NCBI GenBank assembly: GCA_012728855.1
Contig: JAAYEH010000111.1
Span: forward strand, 1 to 50,078
Origin: Rhodopirellula sp.
GTDB lineage: Bacteria; Planctomycetota; Planctomycetia; Pirellulales; Thermoguttaceae
Direction of reading: 5' to 3'
Length of the DNA stretch: 50,078 bases
Position numbers and translations under genes: made by a program. Positions 7,634 to 15,716 of the stretch are shown here, one piece after another. The notes beneath the pieces are model-generated. The model was not told the DNA's origin. It worked only from the letters and a program-made list of their open reading frames with translations, and searched no databases. Within the stretch, counting starts at the first letter, position 1. Each line of letters opens with the position of its first letter.

Positions 7634-9846
7634 GGCTGTTTCTCTTCCCGATAGATGCGGATGTTGTCGTAATAGAGCGGGGCGGCGGAGTAGGCGTAGA
7701 GGCCGGCGGCGCCCTCGAGATTCGGCTGCGGGTCGACGCCTTCGAGCAGCCACTTGTTCGGTTCGGATTCGCCGCGCGGCCAGACCTTGGCCCGCACGAG
7801 TGCCTTGCCATCCTTTACGTCGACGTGGAATTTGACTCGATACCAGCGGTCGGCGTCCCAGGTGAAGTTGTCCAGGCGGGCCTCGAAACGCGGCCCCGGC
7901 ACCCAGGAGACGATCCGCATCCGCTTGGCTCGGCCGAACATCTCCAGGCGATAGCGGTTGTTGATCAACCCCACGTCGCCACGGCGGCGACCGTCCTTAG
8001 CCCCCTTCACGTCGGCCTCGATCGTGTAGCCCGGCGCCAGCGGCGGCGTGATGAACACCGTGGAGCGGTTGAACATCGGTCCCCGCTCATCGGCCAGCTT
8101 CTTCAGCGCCTTTGATCCATCGATCGTCTCGACGGCGTGCTTGGCCTTCGTTACGCCGATCCACCAGGGGGGCAATTTCCCGTCGCCGTACGATTCGAAA
8201 TCCTCGGCGATCGGCAACTCGGGGACGAACCGCACGCGGCCCGACGCACTCAGCTCGCCCAGTTTAGCGACGACTACCGCAATTCCGCCGCCCGCGGCAG
8301 GCGACTGATAACGTCCCTCGCCATCAATTGAGCCGCCGGACGGATCGCACGACCATTGGGTGCTGACCGGCGTCAACTCGCGACCGTTGTTGTCGAAGGC
8401 CACCGCACGGAACGACACCGAATCGCCGGGCTTGATCAAGACCTCGGCAGGGCGAACCTGCAGGTGGGCCGGTTTGGCGGACGCGACCGCGGACGACTCG
8501 GCCGGCAGCGGCGGATCGGCATCCCGGCTTACGCCGCCGCCAGTGACGCCAATACAGATGGCTTCGGCCGTTGTGAAGAAAACGACCTTGCCGTCGGCGA
8601 TCGCGGGCGAACCGAACAATTCGATGGCGACGTCGTTTGGCGACTCGAAATTCATCGAATCGAGCACACGAGCTTCGGTGCCCATGTCTTCCAGAATCGT
8701 GAACGCGCCGTTGACCGCCGTGACATAGAGTCTTCCGTCGGCCCAGACGGGCGAACCCTTGCCGACTCGGCCCACGGTGTGTTCCCAAATTTTTCCCCCG
8801 TTCTCGCTATCGAGGCAATAGAGGACACCGAAGTTGTTCATTACATACAGCCGTTTGTCGTGGACCAGCGGCGAAGCGTAGCCGGCCTCGATGCCGTCGT
8901 GCCGCCAGATCTCGTTGCTTTCGGTGATGTCGCCGGCGCCTCGGCCGTCGATACAGACGACGCGACCCAGGGTGGTCGTGTCGTAGTTCTCCTCGCCGTG
9001 GGAGGCGTAAACGCGATGTCCATCGGCGACCACTGAGGGGTTAATACCCGATTTGCAGAAGCGGAATCCCCACACCTTCTCGCCGGTGCGGGCTTTCATG
9101 GCATAAATCGCGCCATCGGCGTTGCCGGCGATCAACAGGCGTTGGCCGTCGATCACCGCGACAACTGGCACGGCATAGGTCGTGTCGGTAGGCGTTCCGC
9201 CGGGTTCGGCCCACCAGAGGGTCTCGCCCGTCCGCTTGTCCATCGCCAGGTAGCGGTGACCGCCTTTGGCTTGATCGCCGAAGCTGGAATTGAGAAAGCT
9301 GATGATGACGCGGTCTTCGTCCACCACCGGAGTATGGATGCGTCCGCCATAGCCGCTGATCCGCCCAAACTGCTCGGTGAGGCTGCGCGACCAAAGGATC
9401 TCGCCGTCGCGGTCGAAGCAGAAGAACATGCCTTGGACGCCGTGCGCGTAGACGTTGCCGGTTTCAGGATCAACGGTGACGTTGGCCCAGCCGACTCGCG
9501 AGTTGGGAATGTCGGTGTGGAACACGTTGAATCGGTGTTCCCAGACCGGCTTGCCATCAGCGAGATTCAGCGCCATGACGCGTTCCTGCTCCATGACACC
9601 TTCGCCGGCCAGGTTAATGACGAACACCCGTCCGTCGTGAATCGCCGCCGTGCTACGCGCGCCGTAGGGGGCCCGCCAAAGGATGCGATCGGCGGAAGCG
9701 GGAAGGCCCGTCTCACAGGAGACACCGGTTTGAGCGGGACCGCGCCAGGAGGGCCAGTCCGCGGCCGAGGCCACGTTCCAAAGAAAGGTGGCTAAGGCGA
9801 GGCCGATCATAATCCGCTTACAAAGCATGGTGGATGAGCGTTTCAT
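7630..9846 (-). CDS. Exported PQQ-like beta-propeller protein 1
   Basis: The 738-residue protein has a signal peptide (IMIGLALATFLWNVASA, then ADW) and begins the mature part with DWPSWRGP, a segment commonly seen at the start of planctomycete propeller proteins. PQQ-type repeats fill about residues 50-440. An Ig-like region around 460-540 (VRPAEVLIKPGDSVSF) follows, and then a concanavalin-like C-terminal domain around 550-735 that ends with a YYDNIRIYRE segment, as in sugar-binding or laminin-G-like modules. This suggests an exported binding or oxidoreductase-like protein that can hold a polymer or cell surface. It leads the second half of the operon after a 277-nt gap. The start at 9846 has a weak ribosome site; an ATG at 9828 is possible. 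Confidence 0.78.
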   Translation of the reverse strand: MKRSSTMLCKRIMIGLALATFLWNVASAADWPSWRGPAQTGVSCETGLPASADRILWRAPYGARSTAAIHDGRVFVINLAGEGVMEQERVMALNLADGKPVWEHRFNVFHTDIPNSRVGWANVTVDPETGNVYAHGVQGMFFCFDRDGEILWSRSLTEQFGRISGYGGRIHTPVVDEDRVIISFLNSSFGDQAKGGHRYLAMDKRTGETLWWAEPGGTPTDTTYAVPVVAVIDGQRLLIAGNADGAIYAMKARTGEKVWGFRFCKSGINPSVVADGHRVYASHGEENYDTTTLGRVVCIDGRGAGDITESNEIWRHDGIEAGYASPLVHDKRLYVMNNFGVLYCLDSENGGKIWEHTVGRVGKGSPVWADGRLYVTAVNGAFTILEDMGTEARVLDSMNFESPNDVAIELFGSPAIADGKVVFFTTAEAICIGVTGGGVSRDADPPLPAESSAVASAKPAHLQVRPAEVLIKPGDSVSFRAVAFDNNGRELTPVSTQWSCDPSGGSIDGEGRYQSPAAGGGIAVVVAKLGELSASGRVRFVPELPIAEDFESYGDGKLPPWWIGVTKAKHAVETIDGSKALKKLADERGPMFNRSTVFITPPLAPGYTIEADVKGAKDGRRRGDVGLINNRYRLEMFGRAKRMRIVSWVPGPRFEARLDNFTWDADRWYRVKFHVDVKDGKALVRAKVWPRGESEPNKWLLEGVDPQPNLEGAAGLYAYSAAPLYYDNIRIYREEKQP

Positions 9847-9970
9847 CGAGTGTTTCCCGGGAGTCTTAGTAGCTGAGCAGCCCGGCTGCTACGCATCGGT
9901 TTCGGGCGGTACTTAGGATCGGCGAAAGTATGACTGTCGTGCTTACCGGAGATGGCGGGGCCGAGGGGGC

Positions 9971-10028
9971 ACTGCTTGGGACGATGGCACGTTGATGCGA
10001 ATGGAAAACGTATTCCGTGCCAAGCAGT
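9971..10028. repeat. Interrupted inverted repeat inside the long operon
   Basis: ACTGCTTGG at 9971-9979 pairs with CCAAGCAGT at 10020-10028, and GGCACG at 9986-9991 pairs with CGTGCC at 10016-10021. The left arm carries a six-base bulge. It lies in the only large gap of the minus-strand gene run. It could be an RNA processing or attenuation structure, or a relic of a dispersed repeat. Confidence 0.4.
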
Positions 10029-10079
10029 GGCACACGGGTTGGGTAAGTGAGCCGTGCGGGCTGAACGGATGTCGGCATA

Positions 10080-10106
10080 ATTCTACGGCAAAGATGCATA
10101 AGTCAA
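10080..10106 (-). promoter_or_regulatory. Possible internal promoter before propeller genes
   Basis: On the minus strand TTGACT (10106-10101) is followed after 15 nt by TAGAAT (10085-10080). An alternative AATTAT gives an 18-nt spacer. The spacing is not ideal. It lies about 235 nt upstream of the first propeller gene and would allow separate expression of the second half of the operon. This is a consensus-based guess only. Confidence 0.28.
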
Positions 10107-10123
10107 GCAGACGATTGGCAGGA

Positions 10124-11422
10124 TCAGGTTTTTACCCATCGATGCGCCTTCATCTCAAAACGCGGCAACTCGCCGGCGGCGCAGACGGCGACCGGCACGC
10201 GGAGATTGAAGCAACAGCGCAAACGAGCTTCGATGCGGCGGGCGAGGCCGTCACCATCGCTGCACTCCGTCGACGGCTCGATGAGGATGTTCAGTTCGGC
10301 CATCGCGCCGGTGCGGCGAATCTCGCAGCGGTATTCCGCCACCTCCGCAAACGAGCGGATGGCGTCTTCGATCGCGCCGGGATAGACGTTGACGCCCCGG
10401 ACCAGCACCATGTCGTCCAAGCGCCCGAGAATCCCTCCCTTCAACGCCAACTCATGCCTGCCGAATCGCTCGGCAATCTCCAGGTCTTCTTGGACGAGAT
10501 CGCCGGTGCGGTAGCGGATCAACGGCGAACCGAGCCGGCCCAGCGTGGTCAACACCAGCTCGCCGGTATCGCCCGGGGCCACGTGCAGGCCGCTGGCCGG
10601 ATCGACGATTTCAGCAAGGTAGGACGACTCGATGACCATCAGCGTTCCGGGCCGCTCGGGACACTGATAGCTCACCGGCCCCACTTCCGTCATGCCGTGA
10701 TGGTCGAACACCTCCGCGCCGCGCCAGCGACGTTCGAGCGTCTGCCGCACGGCGGGCACGCTGCCGCCCGGTTCGCCGGCGACAATCACCTTATTGATGG
10801 CCAGACGCCCGAGATCGAAATGTTCTTCTTTCGCCACTTCCGTCAGCCGCAGCGCGTAGGTCGGCGTGCAGAGAAGCACCGTGGCCCGATTGGCTTCCAT
10901 CGCTTCCAGGCGACCCAGGCTGCTCACTCCGCCGCCGGGAATACACAGACACTCGATCTGGGTTGCCGCTTCCATCGCCGTCCAAAACCCCAGGAAGGGA
11001 CCGAAGGAGAAAGCGAAATAGAGGCAATCCGCCGGTTCGACCCGGGCCGCCCGCAGCACCTGTTTCCAATTGTTTAGCATCCACTGCCAACTCTCGCGGG
11101 TGTCGAGCCAGCGCAGCGGCGCGCCGCGGGTCGCACTGGTCTGGTTGTAGCGCGAGTAGCGACCGAGGGGATAGGTTAAGTTGGTGCCATACGGCGGGTG
11201 GCGATGGTGGTCCTCGATCACGGCCGCCTTTTCGGTAAACGGCATCTTCTCGAAGAATTCCTGCAGGCTGCCGATACTGCCGTCGAGTCTTGCCGCCCGC
11301 AGGATCGGCGTGTAGAAGCGGTTGCCAGGAACCAGCTCGGCCAGCAGCCCCTTTAGCGCCGTAAGCTGCTTTTGGCGAATGGCTGCGCGGGCGGGGGAAC
11401 TGGTAAGCGTCTGCAATGTCAT
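10124..11422 (-). CDS. PaaK-like phenylacetate/benzoate-CoA ligase family protein
   Basis: This 432-residue protein is a complete adenylate-forming ligase with the usual motifs in order: QTSATRG (phosphate loop, about residue 93), HHGMTEVGPV (A5), YRTGDLV (A7), GGILGRLDDMVLVRGVNVYP (hinge and lid) and a C-terminal EMKAHRWVK with the expected lid lysine. PaaK-type enzymes join aryl acids to CoA through an acyl-AMP. The start overlaps the stop of the DMT gene by 4 nt (ATGA). With a chorismate-lyase-like gene in the same operon, a hydroxybenzoate is an attractive substrate, but this is inference. It is distinct in sequence and length from the LuxE-like ligase downstream, so the operon carries two acid-activating enzymes. 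Confidence 0.8.
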   Translation of the reverse strand: MTLQTLTSSPARAAIRQKQLTALKGLLAELVPGNRFYTPILRAARLDGSIGSLQEFFEKMPFTEKAAVIEDHHRHPPYGTNLTYPLGRYSRYNQTSATRGAPLRWLDTRESWQWMLNNWKQVLRAARVEPADCLYFAFSFGPFLGFWTAMEAATQIECLCIPGGGVSSLGRLEAMEANRATVLLCTPTYALRLTEVAKEEHFDLGRLAINKVIVAGEPGGSVPAVRQTLERRWRGAEVFDHHGMTEVGPVSYQCPERPGTLMVIESSYLAEIVDPASGLHVAPGDTGELVLTTLGRLGSPLIRYRTGDLVQEDLEIAERFGRHELALKGGILGRLDDMVLVRGVNVYPGAIEDAIRSFAEVAEYRCEIRRTGAMAELNILIEPSTECSDGDGLARRIEARLRCCFNLRVPVAVCAAGELPRFEMKAHRWVKT

Positions 11423-11961
11423 GATTTCTCCGATGCGACGACGTCGATGGGCTCGGAGATATTCCGCGCGACGGGAGGTTGGGCCGTGGTGGTCCCGGCC
11501 GGTTTATAGAGCGTCACCAGGCAACCGCCCAACGCCGCCAGGAGTATTCCGGCCACGAATTGCCAACGCAACGCGAGCCAGCCACCGGCCGGCGGGTGCA
11601 TCGCCAGGGCGACCACAGCGTTGACCACCGGCGCGCCGGCGAAGATGATCGACATCACCACGCTCGGTTTGCCGCCCGCTCCGAAGGCCAGCAATACGCA
11701 AAACGCGCCGATAGCCCCCACAATGCCCGCCAACAGCGACCATCGCATTCCGGGGGCGGAAAAAGTCCACGTCGCTCCGCGGAACCAGAGCAGTACGAGC
11801 GGAGCGACGACGGCCGTGAGGAAATAGGCGATGCCGACGAAGAGAAACGCCTTGTAACGCCCGTTGATCGGGTCTTGCATTAGTGACTGGCCGCTGTGGA
11901 GAAACACACCGTACAGCCCCCAAGCCACCACGGTCATCAGTGCAAAGACGAACCAGCTCAC
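11419..11961 (-). CDS. Half-size DMT (EamA-like) membrane transporter
   Basis: The 180-residue protein has about five membrane helices (residues 3-20, 40-60, 76-95, 100-122 and 134-151) and a polar C-terminal tail. The sequence resembles one EamA half of the drug/metabolite transporter superfamily. Full members have ten helices, so this one may work as a dimer. I chose the GTG at 11961: GGGGAGG stands just upstream and the codon overlaps the thioesterase stop by 4 nt (GTGA). A longer frame to 12195 only shadows the thioesterase gene. In this setting it may export a small aromatic product. Direction and substrate are not shown by the sequence. Confidence 0.7.
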   Translation of the reverse strand: MSWFVFALMTVVAWGLYGVFLHSGQSLMQDPINGRYKAFLFVGIAYFLTAVVAPLVLLWFRGATWTFSAPGMRWSLLAGIVGAIGAFCVLLAFGAGGKPSVVMSIIFAGAPVVNAVVALAMHPPAGGWLALRWQFVAGILLAALGGCLVTLYKPAGTTTAQPPVARNISEPIDVVASEKS

Positions 11962-12401
11962 GCGACCTCCCCGCCAAGTTTCTCGTGGATCCAATCGGGA
12001 ATGGGAATCGCCGCCATGGACCGCTCGCTGCCGCGGATCGATACACAAATCGCGGTCGTCGAACCGGTGGCGACAAGGCGCTCGCCGTCTTTGAAAAAGC
12101 GAAAGTCGTAAGTGATCGTTCGATCGGTCTTTTCCCGGACCGCCAGGCGCACGTGGACCTCGTCTTCGAAAGCCAGGGACGCCTTGAACGAGCACTCCGC
12201 GCGAAGCCGGGGCCAGGAGACGACTGTGCCGTCGTTTTCCGCATGGACCGAAAGGCCGATCGATCGCAGGAATGCGTGCTCGGCCATTTCCATATAGCGA
12301 AAATAGTTGGTGAAATGGACGATGCCGGCCATGTCGGTTTCGCCGAACTCAACGCGGTGCTTCCAGCAGAATTCCATCGCCAAAGGGGTGCTCCTGTACA
12401 T
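11958..12401 (-). CDS. Hot-dog acyl-CoA thioesterase (4HBT-like)
   Basis: This 147-residue single hot-dog domain contains VEFGETDMAGIVHFTNYF, with the Asp and His of the 4-hydroxybenzoyl-CoA/YbgC thioesterase signature, followed by the helix YMEMAEHAFL. These enzymes hydrolyse acyl-CoA or acyl-carrier thioesters. In aromatic pathways the substrate can be 4-hydroxybenzoyl-CoA. The start is uncertain: ATG at 12401 (MYRSTPLAM) or ATG at 12377 (MEFCWKHR), which has AGGAG at about 12 nt. The frame stays open further upstream, but there it only translates a repeat element and the flavoprotein gene. Its stop overlaps the transporter start. Confidence 0.82.
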   Translation of the reverse strand: MYRSTPLAMEFCWKHRVEFGETDMAGIVHFTNYFRYMEMAEHAFLRSIGLSVHAENDGTVVSWPRLRAECSFKASLAFEDEVHVRLAVREKTDRTITYDFRFFKDGERLVATGSTTAICVSIRGSERSMAAIPIPDWIHEKLGGEVA

Positions 12402-12509
12402 CAGGCTTTCCAGCCCGACATGAACGCCAGTAATATTATTTTCTCTTCCCGGAACGCAATCTCCGCCTTTCCATCCCGATGCTAATCCGCTGTCAGGCTG
12501 GAAAGCCTG
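12402..12509. repeat. Dispersed palindromic element between two operon genes
   Basis: CAGGCTTTCCAGCC at 12402-12415 is the exact reverse complement of GGCTGGAAAGCCTG at 12496-12509. The second arm sits inside a local hairpin, CAGGCT-GGAA-AGCCTG. This type of GGCTTTCCAGCCTG unit is, as far as I recall, scattered through planctomycete genomes, so it is probably a non-autonomous repeat. It fills the gap between the flavoprotein and thioesterase genes and provides the last codons of the former. Confidence 0.55.
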
Positions 12510-13756
12510 CCGTACTTCGGCCGACCGTGCGGCAGTGGTGCGGGGATTGCGGCCTGTTCGCTGACGGCGTCGAACAACTCGGTGAAATCCTTGTTCAAAT
12601 TGCCGATGAGGCAATCGGTCACGTCGCAGGCCAGGTCGGCATGGTCGCGGATCAAACGGCCGAAGCTGAAGGAATGATCGTAAAACGCGTAGACGAGTTT
12701 CCGCATCGCTTCGATCTCGCCGCAAAGCCGCTCGGCGTACGCCGCGAAGCCCTCAGCCGAGACGTTGCCCTCCGTAAGGGCTGCATGCACGGCATCGCCG
12801 ACCAGCTCGCCTCCGCGGAGCGCCAGGTAAACCCCGGAGGAAAAGACCGGATCGAGAAAGGCGAAGGCGTCGCCGACGAGCACCAGGCCGTCGGCCGCGG
12901 AGTATTCCGAGCGATAGGAATACTCCTTGGTGATGCGAAACTCCTCGATCCGCTCGCCCGACTGCAGATGCTGCTCGATCCAGGCGTTGTTCCTCACTTC
13001 GCGCCAGTAGATACTCTCCAGATCGTTGGTCTCGCGAAAGAGGTACTCGCGCTCGGCAACCACGCCCACGCTGACCACGTCGTCGGGCAGCGGGATGTAC
13101 CAGAACCAGCCCTTTTCCGGGATGTAGGCGACGGTGGTGGTGCCTTCGTCGATGCCGGTGTCGCGCGCCGCGCCCCGAAAATAGGTCCACAGCGCGACCT
13201 TGTTTAGATAAGGGTCTGGTCTTCGCCAGTGATTCCGTTTCGCCGCCAGGGCGCTGCGGCCACTGGCGTCGATGGTTACCGGCACGTGGACTTCCAGCGG
13301 TCGGCCGTCGGGCCCGACCGCGGCAACGCCGCCGACGCGGTCGTCGTCCCAAAGGAAATCGGTCACCTCCACGCCGGTTCTCACTTGGACACCCAGTTGC
13401 CGTGCATTGTCCAGCAGCATCTTATCGAATTCGCTCCGCACCACCTGCCAGGTCTGGGCGGCCTCGTGTTCTAGATGCCGGAAGAAGTAAAAGGGGGTCG
13501 AGAGGCGGCCATCGCTGGAAACGAATTGCACCGCGTACTTCTTGGTAAAATGCGACGCTTTCATCCGGTCGATCAGGCCGATCCTCTGGAGCGTGAAATA
13601 GCAGAAGGGGAGCAGCGATTCGCCGATATGGTAGCGGGGGAATTCTTCTTTTTCCAGCAAGATCACGCGCCGGCCGTGCTCTGCCAGCACCGCTGCCGCC
13701 GTCGAGCCGGCCGGCCCACCACCGACGATCGCAACGTCAAAGTTGTCATTGGTCAT
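12482..13756 (-). CDS. FAD-dependent halogenase-like oxidoreductase
   Basis: The 424-residue flavoprotein has the dinucleotide-binding GGGPAG at residues 12-17 and the GES-LLP segment at 45-50. WFWYIP lies at 217-222, and GDAFAFLDP-SSG is the second FAD-binding region. WxWxIP marks flavin-dependent halogenases as against simple monooxygenases, and Lys72/Lys73 lie where halogenases have their catalytic Lys. Related proteins that do not halogenate, such as those of aryl-polyene or xanthomonadin clusters, share some of this. The likely substrate is an activated phenol. The start at 13756 lies in a tandem heptamer, 17 nt after the previous stop. The last residues (about PKYGRLSSLTAD) are encoded by a repeat element and may be acquired. 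Confidence 0.75.
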   Translation of the reverse strand: MTNDNFDVAIVGGGPAGSTAAAVLAEHGRRVILLEKEEFPRYHIGESLLPFCYFTLQRIGLIDRMKASHFTKKYAVQFVSSDGRLSTPFYFFRHLEHEAAQTWQVVRSEFDKMLLDNARQLGVQVRTGVEVTDFLWDDDRVGGVAAVGPDGRPLEVHVPVTIDASGRSALAAKRNHWRRPDPYLNKVALWTYFRGAARDTGIDEGTTTVAYIPEKGWFWYIPLPDDVVSVGVVAEREYLFRETNDLESIYWREVRNNAWIEQHLQSGERIEEFRITKEYSYRSEYSAADGLVLVGDAFAFLDPVFSSGVYLALRGGELVGDAVHAALTEGNVSAEGFAAYAERLCGEIEAMRKLVYAFYDHSFSFGRLIRDHADLACDVTDCLIGNLNKDFTELFDAVSEQAAIPAPLPHGRPKYGRLSSLTAD

Positions 13757-13779
13757 TGGTCATTCGTCATTTGTCAATT
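13745..13779. repeat. Five tandem heptamers spanning a stop and a start codon
   Basis: The plus strand reads five 7-bp units: GTCATTG, GTCATTG, GTCATTC, GTCATTT and GTCAATT. On the coding (minus) strand these hold the TGA of the chorismate-lyase-like gene in unit five and the ATG of the flavoprotein gene in unit two. Four units contain an ATG, each in a different frame from the next. Confidence 0.85.
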
Positions 13780-14370
13780 GTTTACCGGCGGAAGTATTTC
13801 TACAACCTCCGCAATGGTTCGATCGGACAGGTCGGAGAGGCAGTTGCACCGGCCGTATAGCCAGGTTGCGCCCGAAAGGCCGAACGCATCGCTGATGGCG
13901 CCGTTGGAGCGGACGCGGAGGAATCCGCCCGGACAGCTCCGGTAGCCGACGCCATATTCGTTAAGCAGGCCGCCCAACGGCACGTGTCCTTCCAGCACTT
14001 CGGCGCGGATCGGCTCGCGGAGTACCGGGAGATTGATGCGGATCACGCCGAACTCAATGGGACGGCCCGTGCGGGCGACTTCGAGGATGCTGCAGCGCGC
14101 GAGCCAACCGGAGTCGACGGAGCGATCGACGACCCGCAGCGCAATCGGTTCGCCGTAGTGCCTTGTCAACGTCGAGGTCATATCGTGCTCATGAACAAGA
14201 AGCTCGCGATACGGCGGCGGAATCTCACCGGAGCGGACGACATCCACCGCAAAAGTCGGTTCGGCGGAGACCGACTGCCAAAGCTGGTTTACCAGGCCGA
14301 CGACCTTCTCACAGGAATTCGGCGAACGGACAGTGGGCAGTTCGATGGGCGGCATGGCTGGGGGTATCAC
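13774..14370 (-). CDS. Chorismate-lyase-like (UbiC/DUF98) protein
   Basis: The 198-residue protein has the pattern of the chorismate lyase fold: an early RELLVHEHDMTSTLTRHYG, a middle GRPIEFGVIRINL, then GHVPLGGLL, and a C-terminal WLYGRCNCL followed by AEVVEILPP. Enzymes of this type release pyruvate from chorismate and leave 4-hydroxybenzoate. The conserved Arg of UbiC cannot be assigned with certainty without alignment, so the activity is inferred. The GTG at 14370 overlaps the stop of the radical SAM gene by 4 nt (GTGA); an ATG at 14355 is possible. As the only gene here that would make a carboxylic acid from central metabolism, it is the key to reading the operon. Confidence 0.62.
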   Translation of the reverse strand: MIPPAMPPIELPTVRSPNSCEKVVGLVNQLWQSVSAEPTFAVDVVRSGEIPPPYRELLVHEHDMTSTLTRHYGEPIALRVVDRSVDSGWLARCSILEVARTGRPIEFGVIRINLPVLREPIRAEVLEGHVPLGGLLNEYGVGYRSCPGGFLRVRSNGAISDAFGLSGATWLYGRCNCLSDLSDRTIAEVVEILPPVNN

Positions 14371-15704
14371 GTGTAACGGGCGCTCTGATGCTGCGGGAGG
14401 AAGAAGTCGTGAAGCAACTCGTCAATCGCCAGCAAGCCGGCGCGGCGGAGGGTGACGCGGTCGCCGTCGATCGCCAGATGGCCGTCGTCGCGGAGCCGGC
14501 CGAGTTGCCGTGAAAACCGGTCATAGATGTCGGCGCCGAACTTCTCTTGGAAATACGCCCGGTCGAGGCTGCCGAATTTCAGTTGCAGGATTACCTCGCG
14601 GACGAGTTTTTCCTCTTCCGTCATTTCCAGCGCCCGATGGATCGGCAGCTCTCCACCGGCAACGCGGTCGATGTACGGTCCGAAGTCCTTTTCATTCTGG
14701 TAGTGAACTCCGCGAAAATGGCCGAACGATGAGACGCCGAGCGAGATCATGTCGGCCCCGGTCCAGAGGTACTCGCGGTAGCGGAAACGGTACTCGTCGG
14801 GGTTGCGGACGGCGGAGTACGCGTCGGCAACGGTATAGCCGGAATCCTCCAGCTTCTCGAATGCCTCGGCGACCCAGGCCCGCTTCGTCGGCCAATCGGC
14901 CACCGGTGCGACAATGTCGCCGCGCTCGTGCATCTGTTGATAGATCGCCGTGTTGAACGGGATTTCCATCTGGTAAACGGTCACGCAGTCAGGCGCCAAC
15001 GCGGCCGTTTTGGCGACGCAGCTATGCCAGTTCTCCTCGGTCTCATTGAGCATGCCGGCGATAAGATCGATGTTGATCTGGTGGAAACCGATCGAGCGGG
15101 CATAGTCGTAGGATCGGTAAATCTCCTTGGAGAGGTGGGCCCTGCCGTTGCTCTTCAGCACATGATCGCTGAAATTCTCCACGCCCAGGCTCAGCCGCGT
15201 GACGCCCAACTCGCGGAGAACGTCGAGCTTCCGCTCGTCGAGCGTGCCCGGTTCACACTCGAAGGTCACTTCCTCGGCCCGGTCCCAAGGGAGAACGGAC
15301 TTCATACCGTGGATGAGCTGTTCGAGTTGTTCCGGAGAGAGAAACGACGGCGTGCCGCCGCCGAAATAGATGTATTGCGGCAGCCGCCCGGCCAGCAGCG
15401 GCTTGCGGGCGTAGGCTTTCAGTTCGTTGAGAACGGCTTCGATGTAAGCCGCCACCCGGTCGCGCTTGGCTTCCCGGCCTGTGTAGACGCGGAAGTAGCA
15501 GAAGTGGCAACGCTTGCGACAGAAGGGTAGGTGAAGGTAGAGCCCCAGCGGAGTATCCAAGTTGGACTTTCGATCGAGCACTTCCTCGACCTTATGTCGA
15601 TTCTCACGTTTCCAGAAAGAAAACGGCGGGTAATTGGCGACGAAGTAGTTACCCGCGGTCGTCTGCTTTTTCTCACTGGAAAGAACGTCGGTGGCTGGTG
15701 TCAT
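14367..15704 (-). CDS. HemN/HemW-like radical SAM protein
   Basis: The 445-residue protein has the radical SAM cluster motif CRKRCHFC (Cys62, Cys66, Cys69), then YFGGGTPSFL, the GGGTP motif, and the FECEPGTL segment typical of coproporphyrinogen dehydrogenase relatives. A HemN-type C-terminal domain is present from about residue 330. The family includes heme-synthesis oxidases, heme chaperones, methyltransferases and cyclopropanases, so the reaction is open. Housekeeping HemN/HemW is not normally placed in such an operon, and a role in tailoring a metabolite is more likely. AGAGG lies about 7 nt before the ATG. It follows the alcohol dehydrogenase stop by 12 nt and overlaps the next gene by 4 nt. 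Confidence 0.82.
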   Translation of the reverse strand: MTPATDVLSSEKKQTTAGNYFVANYPPFSFWKRENRHKVEEVLDRKSNLDTPLGLYLHLPFCRKRCHFCYFRVYTGREAKRDRVAAYIEAVLNELKAYARKPLLAGRLPQYIYFGGGTPSFLSPEQLEQLIHGMKSVLPWDRAEEVTFECEPGTLDERKLDVLRELGVTRLSLGVENFSDHVLKSNGRAHLSKEIYRSYDYARSIGFHQINIDLIAGMLNETEENWHSCVAKTAALAPDCVTVYQMEIPFNTAIYQQMHERGDIVAPVADWPTKRAWVAEAFEKLEDSGYTVADAYSAVRNPDEYRFRYREYLWTGADMISLGVSSFGHFRGVHYQNEKDFGPYIDRVAGGELPIHRALEMTEEEKLVREVILQLKFGSLDRAYFQEKFGADIYDRFSRQLGRLRDDGHLAIDGDRVTLRRAGLLAIDELLHDFFLPQHQSARYT

Positions 15705-15716
15705 TGAAACCTCTGC

